The notes below the pieces were generated by a model. The model was not told where the DNA came from. It saw only the letters and a list, made by a program, of their open reading frames with translations, and ran no database searches. Positions 30,387 to 39,726 of a DNA stretch of 64,000 bases are shown here, piece after piece. Numbering within the stretch: position 1 is the first letter of the stretch; every line of letters starts with the position of its first letter. The stretch spans positions 1 through 64,000 of the forward strand of contig JACQBR010000011.1 of assembly GCA_016194335.1 (NCBI GenBank), in the 5' to 3' direction. This DNA is from Microcaldota archaeon. GTDB taxonomy: Archaea; Micrarchaeota; Micrarchaeia; Norongarragalinales; UBA97. The translations under genes and the position numbers were made by a program.

Positions 30387-31265
30387 TCAGGGCTTGAGCG
30401 CTTCCCTCGCGTGCTTCTCAAATTCCTTCCCCACTTTTGGATGCTTGAGGGCGAAGTCGAAAAAGGTGAGCGCATAGTCTTCCTTCGTGCCGATGTCGTA
30501 CCACTTGGCGTCCACCACTTTTGCGAACATCGGCTCCTTCTGTGAAAGGAGGCGCAACGCGTCGGTCAGCTGGATTTCACCGTTCTTGCCGGGCTTGGTT
30601 TCCCTGAGGCAGCCGAAAATTCCGGGGGTGATGATGTAACGAGCGGCGATTGCGAGGTTGGACGGCGCCTTTCCAACTGCAGGTTTCTCCACAAGGTCCT
30701 CCACCCTCAGCGTGGCCGAATCAAGGGGCGTTCCTTTCACGATTCCCCAGCGCTCCACATCCGCAGGGTCGACTTCCCTCACTGCAATCACGCTGCCATG
30801 ATGCTTCTCATAAGACTGCACGAGCTGTTTGGTGCAGGGGACGGAAGATTCGAAAATCGTGTCGCCCAGAAGCACTGCAAACGGCTCGCCGTCAACGTGC
30901 TTTTCGGCCAAAGAAACGGCGTGCCCCAAACCAAGCGGCTCGGGCTGGCGGATGTAATGGATTTCCGCAAGCTCCTCTATCTTCTCCAAATCCGCCAGCC
31001 TTGAGGAGTCGCCTTTCGACTTGAGGTAGCTCTCGAGCTCGAGCGAGCGGTCGAAATGGTTCTCAATCGCGTGCTTTCCCCTGCCGGTGACTATTAGGAT
31101 GTCGTCGATGCCGCTGGCAACGGCCTCCTCAACCACGAATTGGATTACTGGCTTGTCAACCAGCGGGAGCATTTCCTTCGGCTGCGCTTTCGTCGCGGGA
31201 AGGAAACGCGTGCCCAACCCCGCTGCGGGAATGACTGCCTTCTTTATTTTCGCACTTGAAACCAT
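30387..31265 (-). CDS. galU: UTP-glucose-1-phosphate uridylyltransferase
   Basis: AVIPAAGLGTRFLPATKAQPKEMLPLVDKPVIQFVVEEA. Confidence 0.95.
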   Translation of the reverse strand: MVSSAKIKKAVIPAAGLGTRFLPATKAQPKEMLPLVDKPVIQFVVEEAVASGIDDILIVTGRGKHAIENHFDRSLELESYLKSKGDSSRLADLEKIEELAEIHYIRQPEPLGLGHAVSLAEKHVDGEPFAVLLGDTIFESSVPCTKQLVQSYEKHHGSVIAVREVDPADVERWGIVKGTPLDSATLRVEDLVEKPAVGKAPSNLAIAARYIITPGIFGCLRETKPGKNGEIQLTDALRLLSQKEPMFAKVVDAKWYDIGTKEDYALTFFDFALKHPKVGKEFEKHAREALKP

Positions 31266-31328
31266 CTTATATTTTCAACCCTGAATTGTAATCTTCAACC
31301 CTGAAATCGCGAACCTGCCTGAATGCTC

Positions 31329-32660
31329 TCAAGCGCCCGCGCCCACCGCCTTATACTTCACGCCGGCGCTTTTCATATCCGCGGGGTCGAGAATCCTTCT
31401 TGAATCCACCACCGTGGGGTTTTTCATCAGCCTCACGAACTTCACGCCAGGAATGGCGAACTGCTTCCACTCGGTGACGATGAGGCAGGCGTCCGCGCCT
31501 TCAAGCGCGCCTTCAATCGAAGCCGCGTAAGGCGCGTCGGGAAAGAGCAGCTTGAAGTTGGGCATTGCCGCGGGGTCGAAAAGAACGGCGTTGGCCCCCC
31601 GCGACTGCAATTCGCGCACGATTGCAATTGCGGGAGAGTCGCGCACGTCGTCAGTCCCCGCCTTGAATGCGAGGCCGAGGACGGCGATTTTCCTTCCCTT
31701 AAGCCCGCTCCCAAGCGACTCCTCCAAAAGCAGCGCCATGCGCTTCTTCTGCTCCTCGTTCGAATCGAGGACCGCATCGAGGATTTTGGGCCGCAGGCCA
31801 ATCGACTTCTGGGCTGCCACAATGGCTTTCACATCCTTGCCGAAGCACGAGCCGCCCCAACCCGGGCCGGCGCGGAGGAAGTGCGGGGAGATGCGCGAGT
31901 CAAGGCCCATTCCCCTCGCAACCTCGTCCACGTTCATTCCCATACGCTCGCACGCGCGGGACAACTCGTTGACAAAACCTATTTTCGTGGCGAGAAAAGA
32001 GTTGCTTGCGTACTTTATCATTTCGGCAGTTTCAATCGTGGTTTCTACAAGCGGAACGGAAGGCAACCCCGAATGCATCTTCTTCAGGACTGAACCGCTC
32101 TTCCCATCCAACGCGCCAATCACTATCCTGTCGGGCTTGAAAAAGTCGTCAACCGCGCTTCCCTCGCGCAGGAATTCAGGGACCATTCCCGTGCCGAAGT
32201 GCTTCCCGGCCTTCTTTCCGCTTTCCCTCTCCAGAACGGGGATGAGCGAGCGGGTGCTTCCGGGAACCACCGTGCTCTTCACCGCAACGACTGGAAAATC
32301 AAGTTTGGACGAGGCGAGTGCCTTGCCTATTGCGGCTGCTGCGGAATTCACGTAACTCAAATCCACGCTCCCGTCGCTTCTCGACGGGGTGCCGACGCAG
32401 ATGAGGATAACCTCGGAATGCGAAACGGATGAGTAGTCTTTCGAGGCAGTGAGCTTCCTTGCACCCACCACTTTGCCAAGCAGGTCGTCAAGCCCCTCCT
32501 CAAGAAACGGCGCCTTTGCGGAATTGACATTGGCAACCTTGCCTTCGTCAATGTCGATGCACGCGACGTCATTGCCAAGCGACGCGAGGCCAGCGCCCGT
32601 GACCAGGCCGACGTAACCCGCGCCGATTACGGAGATTTTCATTTTACCCACCCAAAACAA
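31329..32660 (-). CDS. ugd: UDP-glucose/nucleotide-sugar 6-dehydrogenase
   Basis: ISVIGAGYVGLVTGAGLASLGNDVACIDID; PGWGGSCFGKD; LGLAFKAGTDDVRDSPA. Confidence 0.94.
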   Translation of the reverse strand: MFWVGKMKISVIGAGYVGLVTGAGLASLGNDVACIDIDEGKVANVNSAKAPFLEEGLDDLLGKVVGARKLTASKDYSSVSHSEVILICVGTPSRSDGSVDLSYVNSAAAAIGKALASSKLDFPVVAVKSTVVPGSTRSLIPVLERESGKKAGKHFGTGMVPEFLREGSAVDDFFKPDRIVIGALDGKSGSVLKKMHSGLPSVPLVETTIETAEMIKYASNSFLATKIGFVNELSRACERMGMNVDEVARGMGLDSRISPHFLRAGPGWGGSCFGKDVKAIVAAQKSIGLRPKILDAVLDSNEEQKKRMALLLEESLGSGLKGRKIAVLGLAFKAGTDDVRDSPAIAIVRELQSRGANAVLFDPAAMPNFKLLFPDAPYAASIEGALEGADACLIVTEWKQFAIPGVKFVRLMKNPTVVDSRRILDPADMKSAGVKYKAVGAGA

Positions 32661-32665
32661 CGAGG

Positions 32666-33364
32666 TCAGAGCCTGTCCTGAAGAAGCCGGGTGACGATTT
32701 TGAGCCCGTCGGGGAACGAAAGCTTCGACTTTCCCACCCTCTTCGAATAACTAATTGGCACCAAACGCATTTTAAGGCCTTTTTTAGCCGATTGGGAGAA
32801 CAGGTCGGCCTCCAGGTCGAACCCCTTCGCGGTGATTGCCGGCGCGAGTGCCACAAGGGCCGAACCGCGGAATCCCCAGTAGCCCGTGCAGATGTCGGGA
32901 TTGTAATGGAGGTAGAGGGCGGAACCGAGGAGGGAGATGAGGCTCCCGCCAATCACGTGGAAGAGGCTTCGCAGGCTGTGGATGAAAACCGGCCTCGCGC
33001 CCGTGGCAACGTCGCAATCCCGCAGCGCGGCGACAAAACTCCCGAGTTCTGCGGGGGAGTAGCTGCCGTCGGCATCGAGCATGACGTAAAACTTACTTGA
33101 GTCGATGGGATGCCGGAGAAGGAATGTTTGGAATGCCATGCCCTTGCCCCTGCCCTGCTGGAGAATGACTTTTGCGCCTAGTTTTTCCGCCACCTCGACA
33201 GTCCTGTCGGTTGAATTGCCGTCAACCACCACAACCGCGCCCACGCCCATTGACTTGAGGGGGGTGATGACCCGCGCAATGCCGTTCTCCTCGTTAAGCG
33301 CAGGGACGATGGCGACGACATTACCGAAATCATCTTCTGCCTTGTCCATTGTTGAAAACCCCAA
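32666..33364 (-). CDS. Family 2 glycosyltransferase
   Basis: AIVPALNEENGIARVI, VVVDGNSTDRTVEVAEKLGA, VMLDADGSY. Confidence 0.9.
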   Translation of the reverse strand: MGFSTMDKAEDDFGNVVAIVPALNEENGIARVITPLKSMGVGAVVVVDGNSTDRTVEVAEKLGAKVILQQGRGKGMAFQTFLLRHPIDSSKFYVMLDADGSYSPAELGSFVAALRDCDVATGARPVFIHSLRSLFHVIGGSLISLLGSALYLHYNPDICTGYWGFRGSALVALAPAITAKGFDLEADLFSQSAKKGLKMRLVPISYSKRVGKSKLSFPDGLKIVTRLLQDRL

Positions 33365-33371
33365 TGCCCGC

Positions 33372-34784
33372 TCAGTTCTTTCTATACACCCTCATCCCGC
33401 TCTGCTCGAAAACGAGCGTGCGGCCCGAAGTGTAATTGGCGTTGACCACGTTGGGGTCGAACGTGCTTTGGATGGCGCAGTCGGCCTGCGAAATGTCAAC
33501 CTGCGGCTTGCTGGCGTAGTAATAGATGACGCGCTCGACGTTGGAGTAGTAGGACGCGCAGTTTTGTGCGGCGTATTTCCCAACAATGTCGTAACCCGCC
33601 TGCTTGGGGGAAGTGCCGAACTTCCCAATCACAAAAGCGCCAACCAGCATGTTGAGCGCGACAAGGGCAATGAGTGCGCGGGCAAGCATCTTCTTAGAGA
33701 TGTTGAGCCGACGAGGCCACACGCCCGAGGGCCTGCCTTCCAGAACGTGGTCGGATGCCCAGCCTGCAAGAAGCGCCACGAATGGCGCGATGGGAACGAG
33801 ATAGCGCAGGAGGCGGAAGTGGAGAAAGCCGTAAGCCTCAAGCGAAAGCGTGATGATGACGGAGGAGAGGACGAGGAGGTAAATGAAATCGTCCCCAAGC
33901 GTTCCGGCCGCGTGATTGCAGGAGGATTTCACCTTGGCCAAGAGCAGCCGGAGAACCAAGGCAATCGGGATTATCGCCGCGCCGGCAATGAAGGGCGCGA
34001 AAAGGGCGTAGCTGGCAATGCGGTCGGGAAGCGCAAAGCCTCCTTGGAAAAGCTGCACGTTGGAAAGGAAAAACTCCTTGAAAAAGCCTAACGCGTCGCC
34101 CGTTGCGTAGTAGCTCAACGCAAGCCACGGGAGGAAGACCGCAACCGATGCGGCCGCGCCGTAGAGGAACTCCCTCGTGCGAAGCAAGTCAAGCCTCTTT
34201 TTGGAGTGCCAGAAAACGAGGGCAACCGGCGCGAGGTAGAGGCCGAAAAAACGCGAGAGCACGAGGAGGGAAAAAAGCGCGCCGAGGGGGATGAGCGCAG
34301 CCTTCCTTTCGACGCTTTTGAAAACGAGGTAGACGCACGCGGTGAGCAGGAGGAAGAAAAGCGGCTCGCTAAGCACCTTGCTTGAAAGGAACGCGAAGAA
34401 CGGAGAGCTGCCAAGGAAGAGGACAGAATAGAATGCGGCGCGCTTGGAAAAGAGCCTTGACGCGACTGCAAAAACCAGCGCGAGGCACGCGAGGCCGATG
34501 AGGATGTTGAGCAGCCTCGCGGAAAGAATCGAATGGCCGAATGGCAGGGACCACGCGGTGAGGAGCCAGGGGAAGACCGGAAAGCGCGAGCTGTCGGGCG
34601 CCTGGAGGACCTTGCCTTGCGAAAAGAAAGAGCTCATCTCGAGGTATGTGTACTCGTCCATCGAAAGGGCGGTGAACTGCAGGGCAAACGCGCAGAGGAT
34701 GAGGTAGGGAAGCGATGCGAGGAGGAAAGAACGCAGGTTCTCCCGCAACTGTGGGGAAATGGATTGGACCAAAATCAACATCAA
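33372..34784 (-). CDS. Membrane glycosyltransferase (PMT/ArnT-like)
   Basis: Multi-TM; SMDEYTYLEMSSFFSQGKVLQAPDSSRFPVFPWLLTAW, R/S-rich first loop typical of GT-C enzymes. Confidence 0.75.
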   Translation of the reverse strand: MMLILVQSISPQLRENLRSFLLASLPYLILCAFALQFTALSMDEYTYLEMSSFFSQGKVLQAPDSSRFPVFPWLLTAWSLPFGHSILSARLLNILIGLACLALVFAVASRLFSKRAAFYSVLFLGSSPFFAFLSSKVLSEPLFFLLLTACVYLVFKSVERKAALIPLGALFSLLVLSRFFGLYLAPVALVFWHSKKRLDLLRTREFLYGAAASVAVFLPWLALSYYATGDALGFFKEFFLSNVQLFQGGFALPDRIASYALFAPFIAGAAIIPIALVLRLLLAKVKSSCNHAAGTLGDDFIYLLVLSSVIITLSLEAYGFLHFRLLRYLVPIAPFVALLAGWASDHVLEGRPSGVWPRRLNISKKMLARALIALVALNMLVGAFVIGKFGTSPKQAGYDIVGKYAAQNCASYYSNVERVIYYYASKPQVDISQADCAIQSTFDPNVVNANYTSGRTLVFEQSGMRVYRKN

Positions 34785-34862
34785 CTCTTTTTCAAGCGCG
34801 AACGATTTTTTTCAAACTGAAATCAATTCGACCCGTGCAAAATATCCCGCAGTAACGTTCCT

Positions 34863-36137
34863 TCAGCGCGTGCGGTGCTCCCACTCGATTAGCCGCCCCT
34901 CGAACTTTTCAAGAGCGTCGAAAATGAGCCCTGAGGAATTGCCGTTCCCGTACGGGTTTTTCATCCTGCGCATCCTGGCGTTGTCGCGTTTCACGACTTC
35001 GAACGCCTTGGCTATGTTCCCGACGCTGGACGGCTTTGCCAACACCGTCACGCCTGCCTCGACGCTCTCCGGCCTGTCGGTGACGAAGCGCAGGGAGACG
35101 CACGGCACGCGCAATGCGCACGCCTCCTCCTGCATGCTCCCGCTGTCGGTTGCCACGAAAAGGCTTTTCGAAAGCAGGAACATGATGTCGGAATAGCGGG
35201 GGATGTCGGAAACGAGGAAGATGTTCCCCTCCATCCTCACCTTCTCGAGAAGGCCGTATTGGGCAAGCGCGACGAAAGTGCCGGGCCGCACGCTCCAAAG
35301 CACCTGGTGACCCTGCTGCGCCAGCCGGATTGCGGCATTGGAAATCGCCTCGAACCTCTCGCGGTGCATGAGGTTTTCCCTCCTGTGCGACGAGAAATAT
35401 ACGATTGGCCTTGCAAAATCCACGCCAAGCCTCTCGAAAAACGCCCTGCTCTCCCCCCTCGCCCCCGCCTTTTTCGCCGCCCACTCGGCAGCGTCAACGA
35501 CGGTGTTCCCGACGGTGAAAATCCTGCTTCTGGAAAAGCCCTCCCGCAAGAGGTTCCCCTCATTGGTTTTCGTCGCCGCGAAGAAAAGGTCGCTGCACGC
35601 GTCCGCCGTGCGCGTGTCGGTCTGTTCCGGAAAAGGCTCGCGCGAGAAAGTGCGCAGCCCCGCCTCCACGTGGCCCACGGGAATGAGGTTGAGATGCGCC
35701 GAAAGCCCCGCAGCCATGCAGGTAAGCGTGTCGCCGTGCACGAGGACGATGTCCGCGTCCTTGAGAGTGCCGCGGAAGAGATTGTTGAGGCCCAGCATGA
35801 TGTGCGCGACAGTCGCGGCGGGGTTGGGCCGCGCCTCCGTCACCCTCGTCGCCACTTCCTCAAGCGACTTTGAAGTCCCCCAGCCGAACCTCTTGTCCAG
35901 CTCGAATGCAAACTTGCTCGCGACAATGCCCGCCCGCTTCACCGCCGAAGAGTAGACCATGTGCCGGGGGGGAAACGGCAGTTCCAAATCCTCGTACACC
36001 CCCTGGAAGAGATGGTATGGGAAATGCTGCGCCGCGTGCACCAGCACCATCTCGTGCCCCCTTTTGCGGCCTTCCCAGTAGAGCGGAGCCATCTTGATGA
36101 TGTCCGGACGAGTGCCCGTCACGATTACGACTTTCAT
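34863..36137 (-). CDS. wecB: UDP-N-acetylglucosamine 2-epimerase-like
   Basis: MKVVIVTGTRPDIIKMAPL, VLVHGDTLTCMAAGLSAHL, GHVEAGLRTFSREPFPEQTDTRTADACSDLFFA, SHRRENL, TDSGSMQEEACAL; start at MKVV (36137). Confidence 0.9.
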   Translation of the reverse strand: MKVVIVTGTRPDIIKMAPLYWEGRKRGHEMVLVHAAQHFPYHLFQGVYEDLELPFPPRHMVYSSAVKRAGIVASKFAFELDKRFGWGTSKSLEEVATRVTEARPNPAATVAHIMLGLNNLFRGTLKDADIVLVHGDTLTCMAAGLSAHLNLIPVGHVEAGLRTFSREPFPEQTDTRTADACSDLFFAATKTNEGNLLREGFSRSRIFTVGNTVVDAAEWAAKKAGARGESRAFFERLGVDFARPIVYFSSHRRENLMHRERFEAISNAAIRLAQQGHQVLWSVRPGTFVALAQYGLLEKVRMEGNIFLVSDIPRYSDIMFLLSKSLFVATDSGSMQEEACALRVPCVSLRFVTDRPESVEAGVTVLAKPSSVGNIAKAFEVVKRDNARMRRMKNPYGNGNSSGLIFDALEKFEGRLIEWEHRTR

Positions 36138-36333
36138 TCCAGAAACAACCCTTTCTTCGCGAACCGCGCAAGCCAGCAATTGAACGCTCGCGATTCTAAT
36201 TACTCTGGCTTGACGGTTCGTCGCTCACTACTCTTCGCTTCGTTCGACTCGCTCTGCGGCGTGAAGCCAGAGTAGCGTAAAACGCTGCTTTGATTTGCTG
36301 GCTTCGCACCGCATCGAAAGCGTTGACGGAAAT
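36138..36333. repeat. Element related to the tRNA-Gly introns
   Basis: Starts TTCCAGAAACAACCCTTTCTTCGCG and ends CGAAAGCGTTGACGGAAA, matching intron starts (CCCTTTCTGCGC) and intron 3' motif; contains TACTCTGGCTT/AAGCCAGAGTA inverted repeat. Confidence 0.5.
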
Positions 36334-36460
36334 TGTCAAATACAACAACCCACTGTCTGTATAATGCCTAATATGCCCAAATCACGCACTGCCTAAAATG
36401 AATAACCAATACAAACCATAAATAAGAATGTTCCGAAGCCAAAAACAATAGCATCAAAAC

Positions 36461-36710
36461 GCGGCATTGGTCCAGAAACCCTTTCTGCGCTCCTCGGAGT
36501 GCTCGCTTGCAACGCTCGCATCCTGCGGTGCTTGAAAGCGTTTACGGAAAGTTGCGCTGAACGGGTTGGACAATGGCAAGATACGGGCTTCCCAACAACC
36601 CTTTCTGCGCGCAACTCCTCGCGCTCTCGCTCGTCGAGTGCGCTTGAAAGCGTTGACGGAAACGGTTGTGGAGAAAGCCTGAGACGCGGGTCCGATTCCC
36701 GCATGCCGCA
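36461..36710 (+). tRNA. tRNA-Gly(CCC), two introns (D-loop ~36477-36573; anticodon 37/38 ~36595-36675)
   Basis: Acceptor GCGGCAT/ATGCCGC; anticodon stem CGGGC/GCCTG around TTCCCAA; T-arm GCGGG-TCCGATT-CCCGC; discriminator A, no encoded CCA. Intron 2 flanked by ACAACC/GGTTGT helix. Confidence 0.88.
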
Positions 36711-36829
36711 TTGAGCCCTAGGTTGAGTTCCCACAAGGCACTGAAATCTTTTTTTTCACCTCGTCAGCACTGGAGCTTTGTACGTTTATATATGCCTCTA
36801 AAGTAAGACGAGCAACGAAATGTATCTCG

Positions 36830-37228
36830 TCAGATTTTCTTTCCTATAAACGCCGGTACCTTACGCTCGGAGTTCAGGAAAGTGCAAGCTCGTTTGAACC
36901 CGTCGTAGATTCCAGCTTGTCCGCCTTCAATAAAAATTGTGATTGGCGGCAGTTTTTCCAATTGCAGTTTATACTCAGCTATAATCGTTCGTACAGAATC
37001 AGGAGCTTGTTTGTACAGATCGGACAAACTTTTTCCTTTAGCGTCATTGATTTCCATGACGTTCTGGAAACGGACATTAACAAGTATGGCCGGGTCGACA
37101 TAATCGAACCGCCACTCGCTTTTTCCATCGTCAAAAAAGTCTAAATCTCGCGTGTTATCTCGACTAGGCTGACAAAGTTTCAGGTTATCCAAAGCTTCTT
37201 TACCCGTGGCTTTTCGTGAAGTAATCAT
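36830..37228 (-). CDS. ParB/Srx-fold-like protein
   Basis: C-term LPPITIFIEGGQAGIYDGFKRACTFLNSERKVPAFIGKK resembles a ParB-like domain; ATGA overlap with upstream gene. Confidence 0.5.
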   Translation of the reverse strand: MITSRKATGKEALDNLKLCQPSRDNTRDLDFFDDGKSEWRFDYVDPAILVNVRFQNVMEINDAKGKSLSDLYKQAPDSVRTIIAEYKLQLEKLPPITIFIEGGQAGIYDGFKRACTFLNSERKVPAFIGKKI

Positions 37229-37566
37229 CAGAAAAGGGAAACGTAGCCCAAGCTGTTTAGCTGGAGTATTACTAGCCCAAGTAGTAGAACGAGTGTTACT
37301 ATGCCGCTGCCCAATTTTGTTCCATAAGCCTGTCTTTGCGATGTGGCGAGTGCCGCGATGATACCGACCACGCCAACAATTATGCCTGCAGCAAATAGGA
37401 TTGGCATATTCGAAGAAGTGAATATCGTAACGAATCCGTTAGCTAGTAAAACGAGACCGTTTTCTACCGACGAATCGCGAAGGACGTAGTGTTTTTCCTT
37501 TGTGACCTTAGGCACGATGAAGGCTAGGCTCAAAATCGCCAGTCCGAGTGAAAGAAGCTCCGCCAT
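37228..37566 (-). CDS. Small membrane protein
   Basis: 112 aa with several hydrophobic segments; operonic with the ParB-like ORF. Confidence 0.6.
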   Translation of the reverse strand: MAELLSLGLAILSLAFIVPKVTKEKHYVLRDSSVENGLVLLANGFVTIFTSSNMPILFAAGIIVGVVGIIAALATSQRQAYGTKLGSGIVTLVLLLGLVILQLNSLGYVSLF

Positions 37567-37657
37567 ACTTAACTTCAGGTGTGCTTTCTATTAAAAACGG
37601 CTATTTCCGAAATCTTTAAATATCATTAAGTATTATTAGCTATTATTAGGTGGGCGT

Positions 37658-38989
37658 GTGAGTGCTGATTTCGAAAGCCAGGGATTAGAGCTGAAGCTTG
37701 AGGTGGAAAACTTCAAGGATATCAGTAAGGCAGCCTGTGCTTTCGCTAATGCCTTCGGTGGCAGGATAGTTGTAGGCGTTTCTACCGACGGCAAGGTTGC
37801 GGGAGCGCAAGGAAATCTTGACGTGCTGCAACAGCGACTGGAAGGCGCAGTGCAACAGGTAAACCCAGTTCCTTTTCACAAAATCCCCGTGGAAGACCGC
37901 GAAGGCAAGAAAGTAGTAGTTGTCGAAGTTTATCCGATTGGCCAAGGCTCATTTTGCACGTTTAACGGCATCGTTTACTATCGGAGTGGAAGCACCAATG
38001 CCAAGCTTGAAGGAAGAACGCTTCAAGATTACCTCATCAAACGCCGAATTCTCTCGTTTGACGAGTCAATTTCCAAAGCCAAGCTGGAAGATGTCGACAC
38101 TTCGAAACTGAAGAGCTTCCTCAAGAAACGCTCACCCGGAGTAGAGTTTGAAGAAAACAAGGTCAAAGAGTACTTGCTCAATCTTGGCGCAGCTCAGCAA
38201 AACGGCGACTTTTCCCTCAAGAACGTCGGCATTCTCTTCTTTACCAAAGAGCCTTCGAGATTCTTATCGCAAAATGAGGTCAAGCTCGTCCGATTCAAGG
38301 GCGTGCAGCCCATAGACATCATTGACTCTCGCTTTGTAAACTCTTCGCTCCCCGACAATCTGAAGGAGGCAGAAGATTTTATCAAAAAGAATACGCGTAC
38401 GGCGTTCAAGATAGAGAAAACGCAGCGGGTCGAAGTTCCGGAATATCCCGCTCAAGTAATCCGCGAGGCGCTGGTAAACGCATTGGCGCACAGGGACTAC
38501 TTCAGCCGCGATGCTACGCAAATCAACATTTTCGATGACCGAATAGAGTTCCTTAATCCGGGCACTCTTCCTACGGGACTAAGCCGCGATATTTTAGGAA
38601 CGCTTTCAGTCCAACGCAACCCGCTTACCTACCTCATTATGCGCGACCTTGGCCTGGTCGAAGGCCTTGCAACTGGGATACCTAGGATGCGGGAAGCCAT
38701 GAAGAACGCTGGCTTGCCCGAACCAAAGTTCGAGGAGCTGGGAAGTTTCTTCCGCGTCACGATCTTCAACCAAACCAAGCCCGATTCGAGCGGGCTGAAT
38801 GAACGGCAAAAGCGTGCACTGGCCTACTTGGAAAAGAACGCCTCGATAACCTCGAAAACCTACCTAGGCCTCGCCAAAGTATCCCACCCGATAGGCGTAT
38901 CCGACTTGAACGAGCTATGCAAAAAAGGATTATTGAAAAGAATAGGAAAAACAAGGGGCGCGTACTACGTTAAAGTTAATAATAGTTAA
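37658..38989 (+). CDS. Schlafen AlbA_2-domain ATP-binding protein (RecG-C/AAA_4-like) with C-terminal wHTH
   Basis: ESQGLELKLEVENFKDISKAACAFANAFGGRIVVGVSTDGKV; VIREALVNALAHRDYFSRDATQINIFDDRIEFLNPG; C-term wHTH. Confidence 0.88.
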   Translation: MSADFESQGLELKLEVENFKDISKAACAFANAFGGRIVVGVSTDGKVAGAQGNLDVLQQRLEGAVQQVNPVPFHKIPVEDREGKKVVVVEVYPIGQGSFCTFNGIVYYRSGSTNAKLEGRTLQDYLIKRRILSFDESISKAKLEDVDTSKLKSFLKKRSPGVEFEENKVKEYLLNLGAAQQNGDFSLKNVGILFFTKEPSRFLSQNEVKLVRFKGVQPIDIIDSRFVNSSLPDNLKEAEDFIKKNTRTAFKIEKTQRVEVPEYPAQVIREALVNALAHRDYFSRDATQINIFDDRIEFLNPGTLPTGLSRDILGTLSVQRNPLTYLIMRDLGLVEGLATGIPRMREAMKNAGLPEPKFEELGSFFRVTIFNQTKPDSSGLNERQKRALAYLEKNASITSKTYLGLAKVSHPIGVSDLNELCKKGLLKRIGKTRGAYYVKVNNS

Positions 38990-39003
38990 TAATAAACTAA
39001 TAA

Positions 39004-39375
39004 TTGGTTAAAGAAACTTATAGAAAACTGGTTCGAATGGACAAGGAAGAACTCAGGAAGGAAATTCAAGAACTCGCAGATCGCTTTAGTTCGCACCAGT
39101 CGGAGTACGAATCAAGCGACTACTTGGAGAGCCAGCTTAGGGCGGACTTTATAGACGAAATGTTCAGACTTCTCGGCTGGGACTTTTCCAACAGGGCAAA
39201 CTTGTCGCACCTCCAGCGTGAGGTTTTGGTAGAAAAGGGAGACACGAAAGGCCGCCCAGACTATTCATTCCGTGTTAACGGAGAAGACCGGTTTTTTGTT
39301 GAGGCCAAGGCTTCGTCAAAAGGAACGGACAAGCCCGAAGACATTGCTGCTTTTAGACGTAGAACTTTTATGTAA
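39004..39375 (+). pseudogene. Truncated restriction/RM protein (HsdR_N-like N-terminal fragment)
   Basis: SQLRADFIDEMFRLLGWDFSNRANLSHLQREVLVEKGDTKGRPDYSFRVNGEDRFFVEAKASS then premature end; the remainder of such proteins is absent. Confidence 0.7.
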
Positions 39376-39393
39376 GCTGCGAGCAATACAAAA

Positions 39394-39654
39394 ATGAAAG
39401 ATGCGTATAGGGCTGAAGTAGTAGAAGAAAATCTTCAAATAGCTAAAAAAGCGCATACGGGACTACGCCCAGGATTTAACGTTGGTGACTTTTACGCTCA
39501 CAAGTTCGGAGCGTGCTGGAAAGCCTTTGACGCCTATTGCGTTTCTGAATTTCCGACCAATAGCGTCGAAGCTAGACTAAAACAGTTTAAAGCTCCATTC
39601 TCCCGATTACCGTATGCCGGATTATCCGTGGTTGAAAGACCGCGGCTCCATTGA
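39394..39654 (+). CDS. Hypothetical protein/fragment
   Basis: 86 aa ORF downstream of the truncated restriction gene; no family recognised. Confidence 0.35.
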   Translation: MKDAYRAEVVEENLQIAKKAHTGLRPGFNVGDFYAHKFGACWKAFDAYCVSEFPTNSVEARLKQFKAPFSRLPYAGLSVVERPRLH

Positions 39655-39726
39655 AAGCGTTTTTCGTTCAACAATGAGTCGTTTTGCTTTTCATAGATTG
39701 AATTAACGGCTTGAGAAACGCGACGG

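Noticed and set aside
36393-36736. Minus-strand ORFs across tRNA-Gly
   Set aside because: Open frames arise from the tRNA and its introns; no protein family resemblance.
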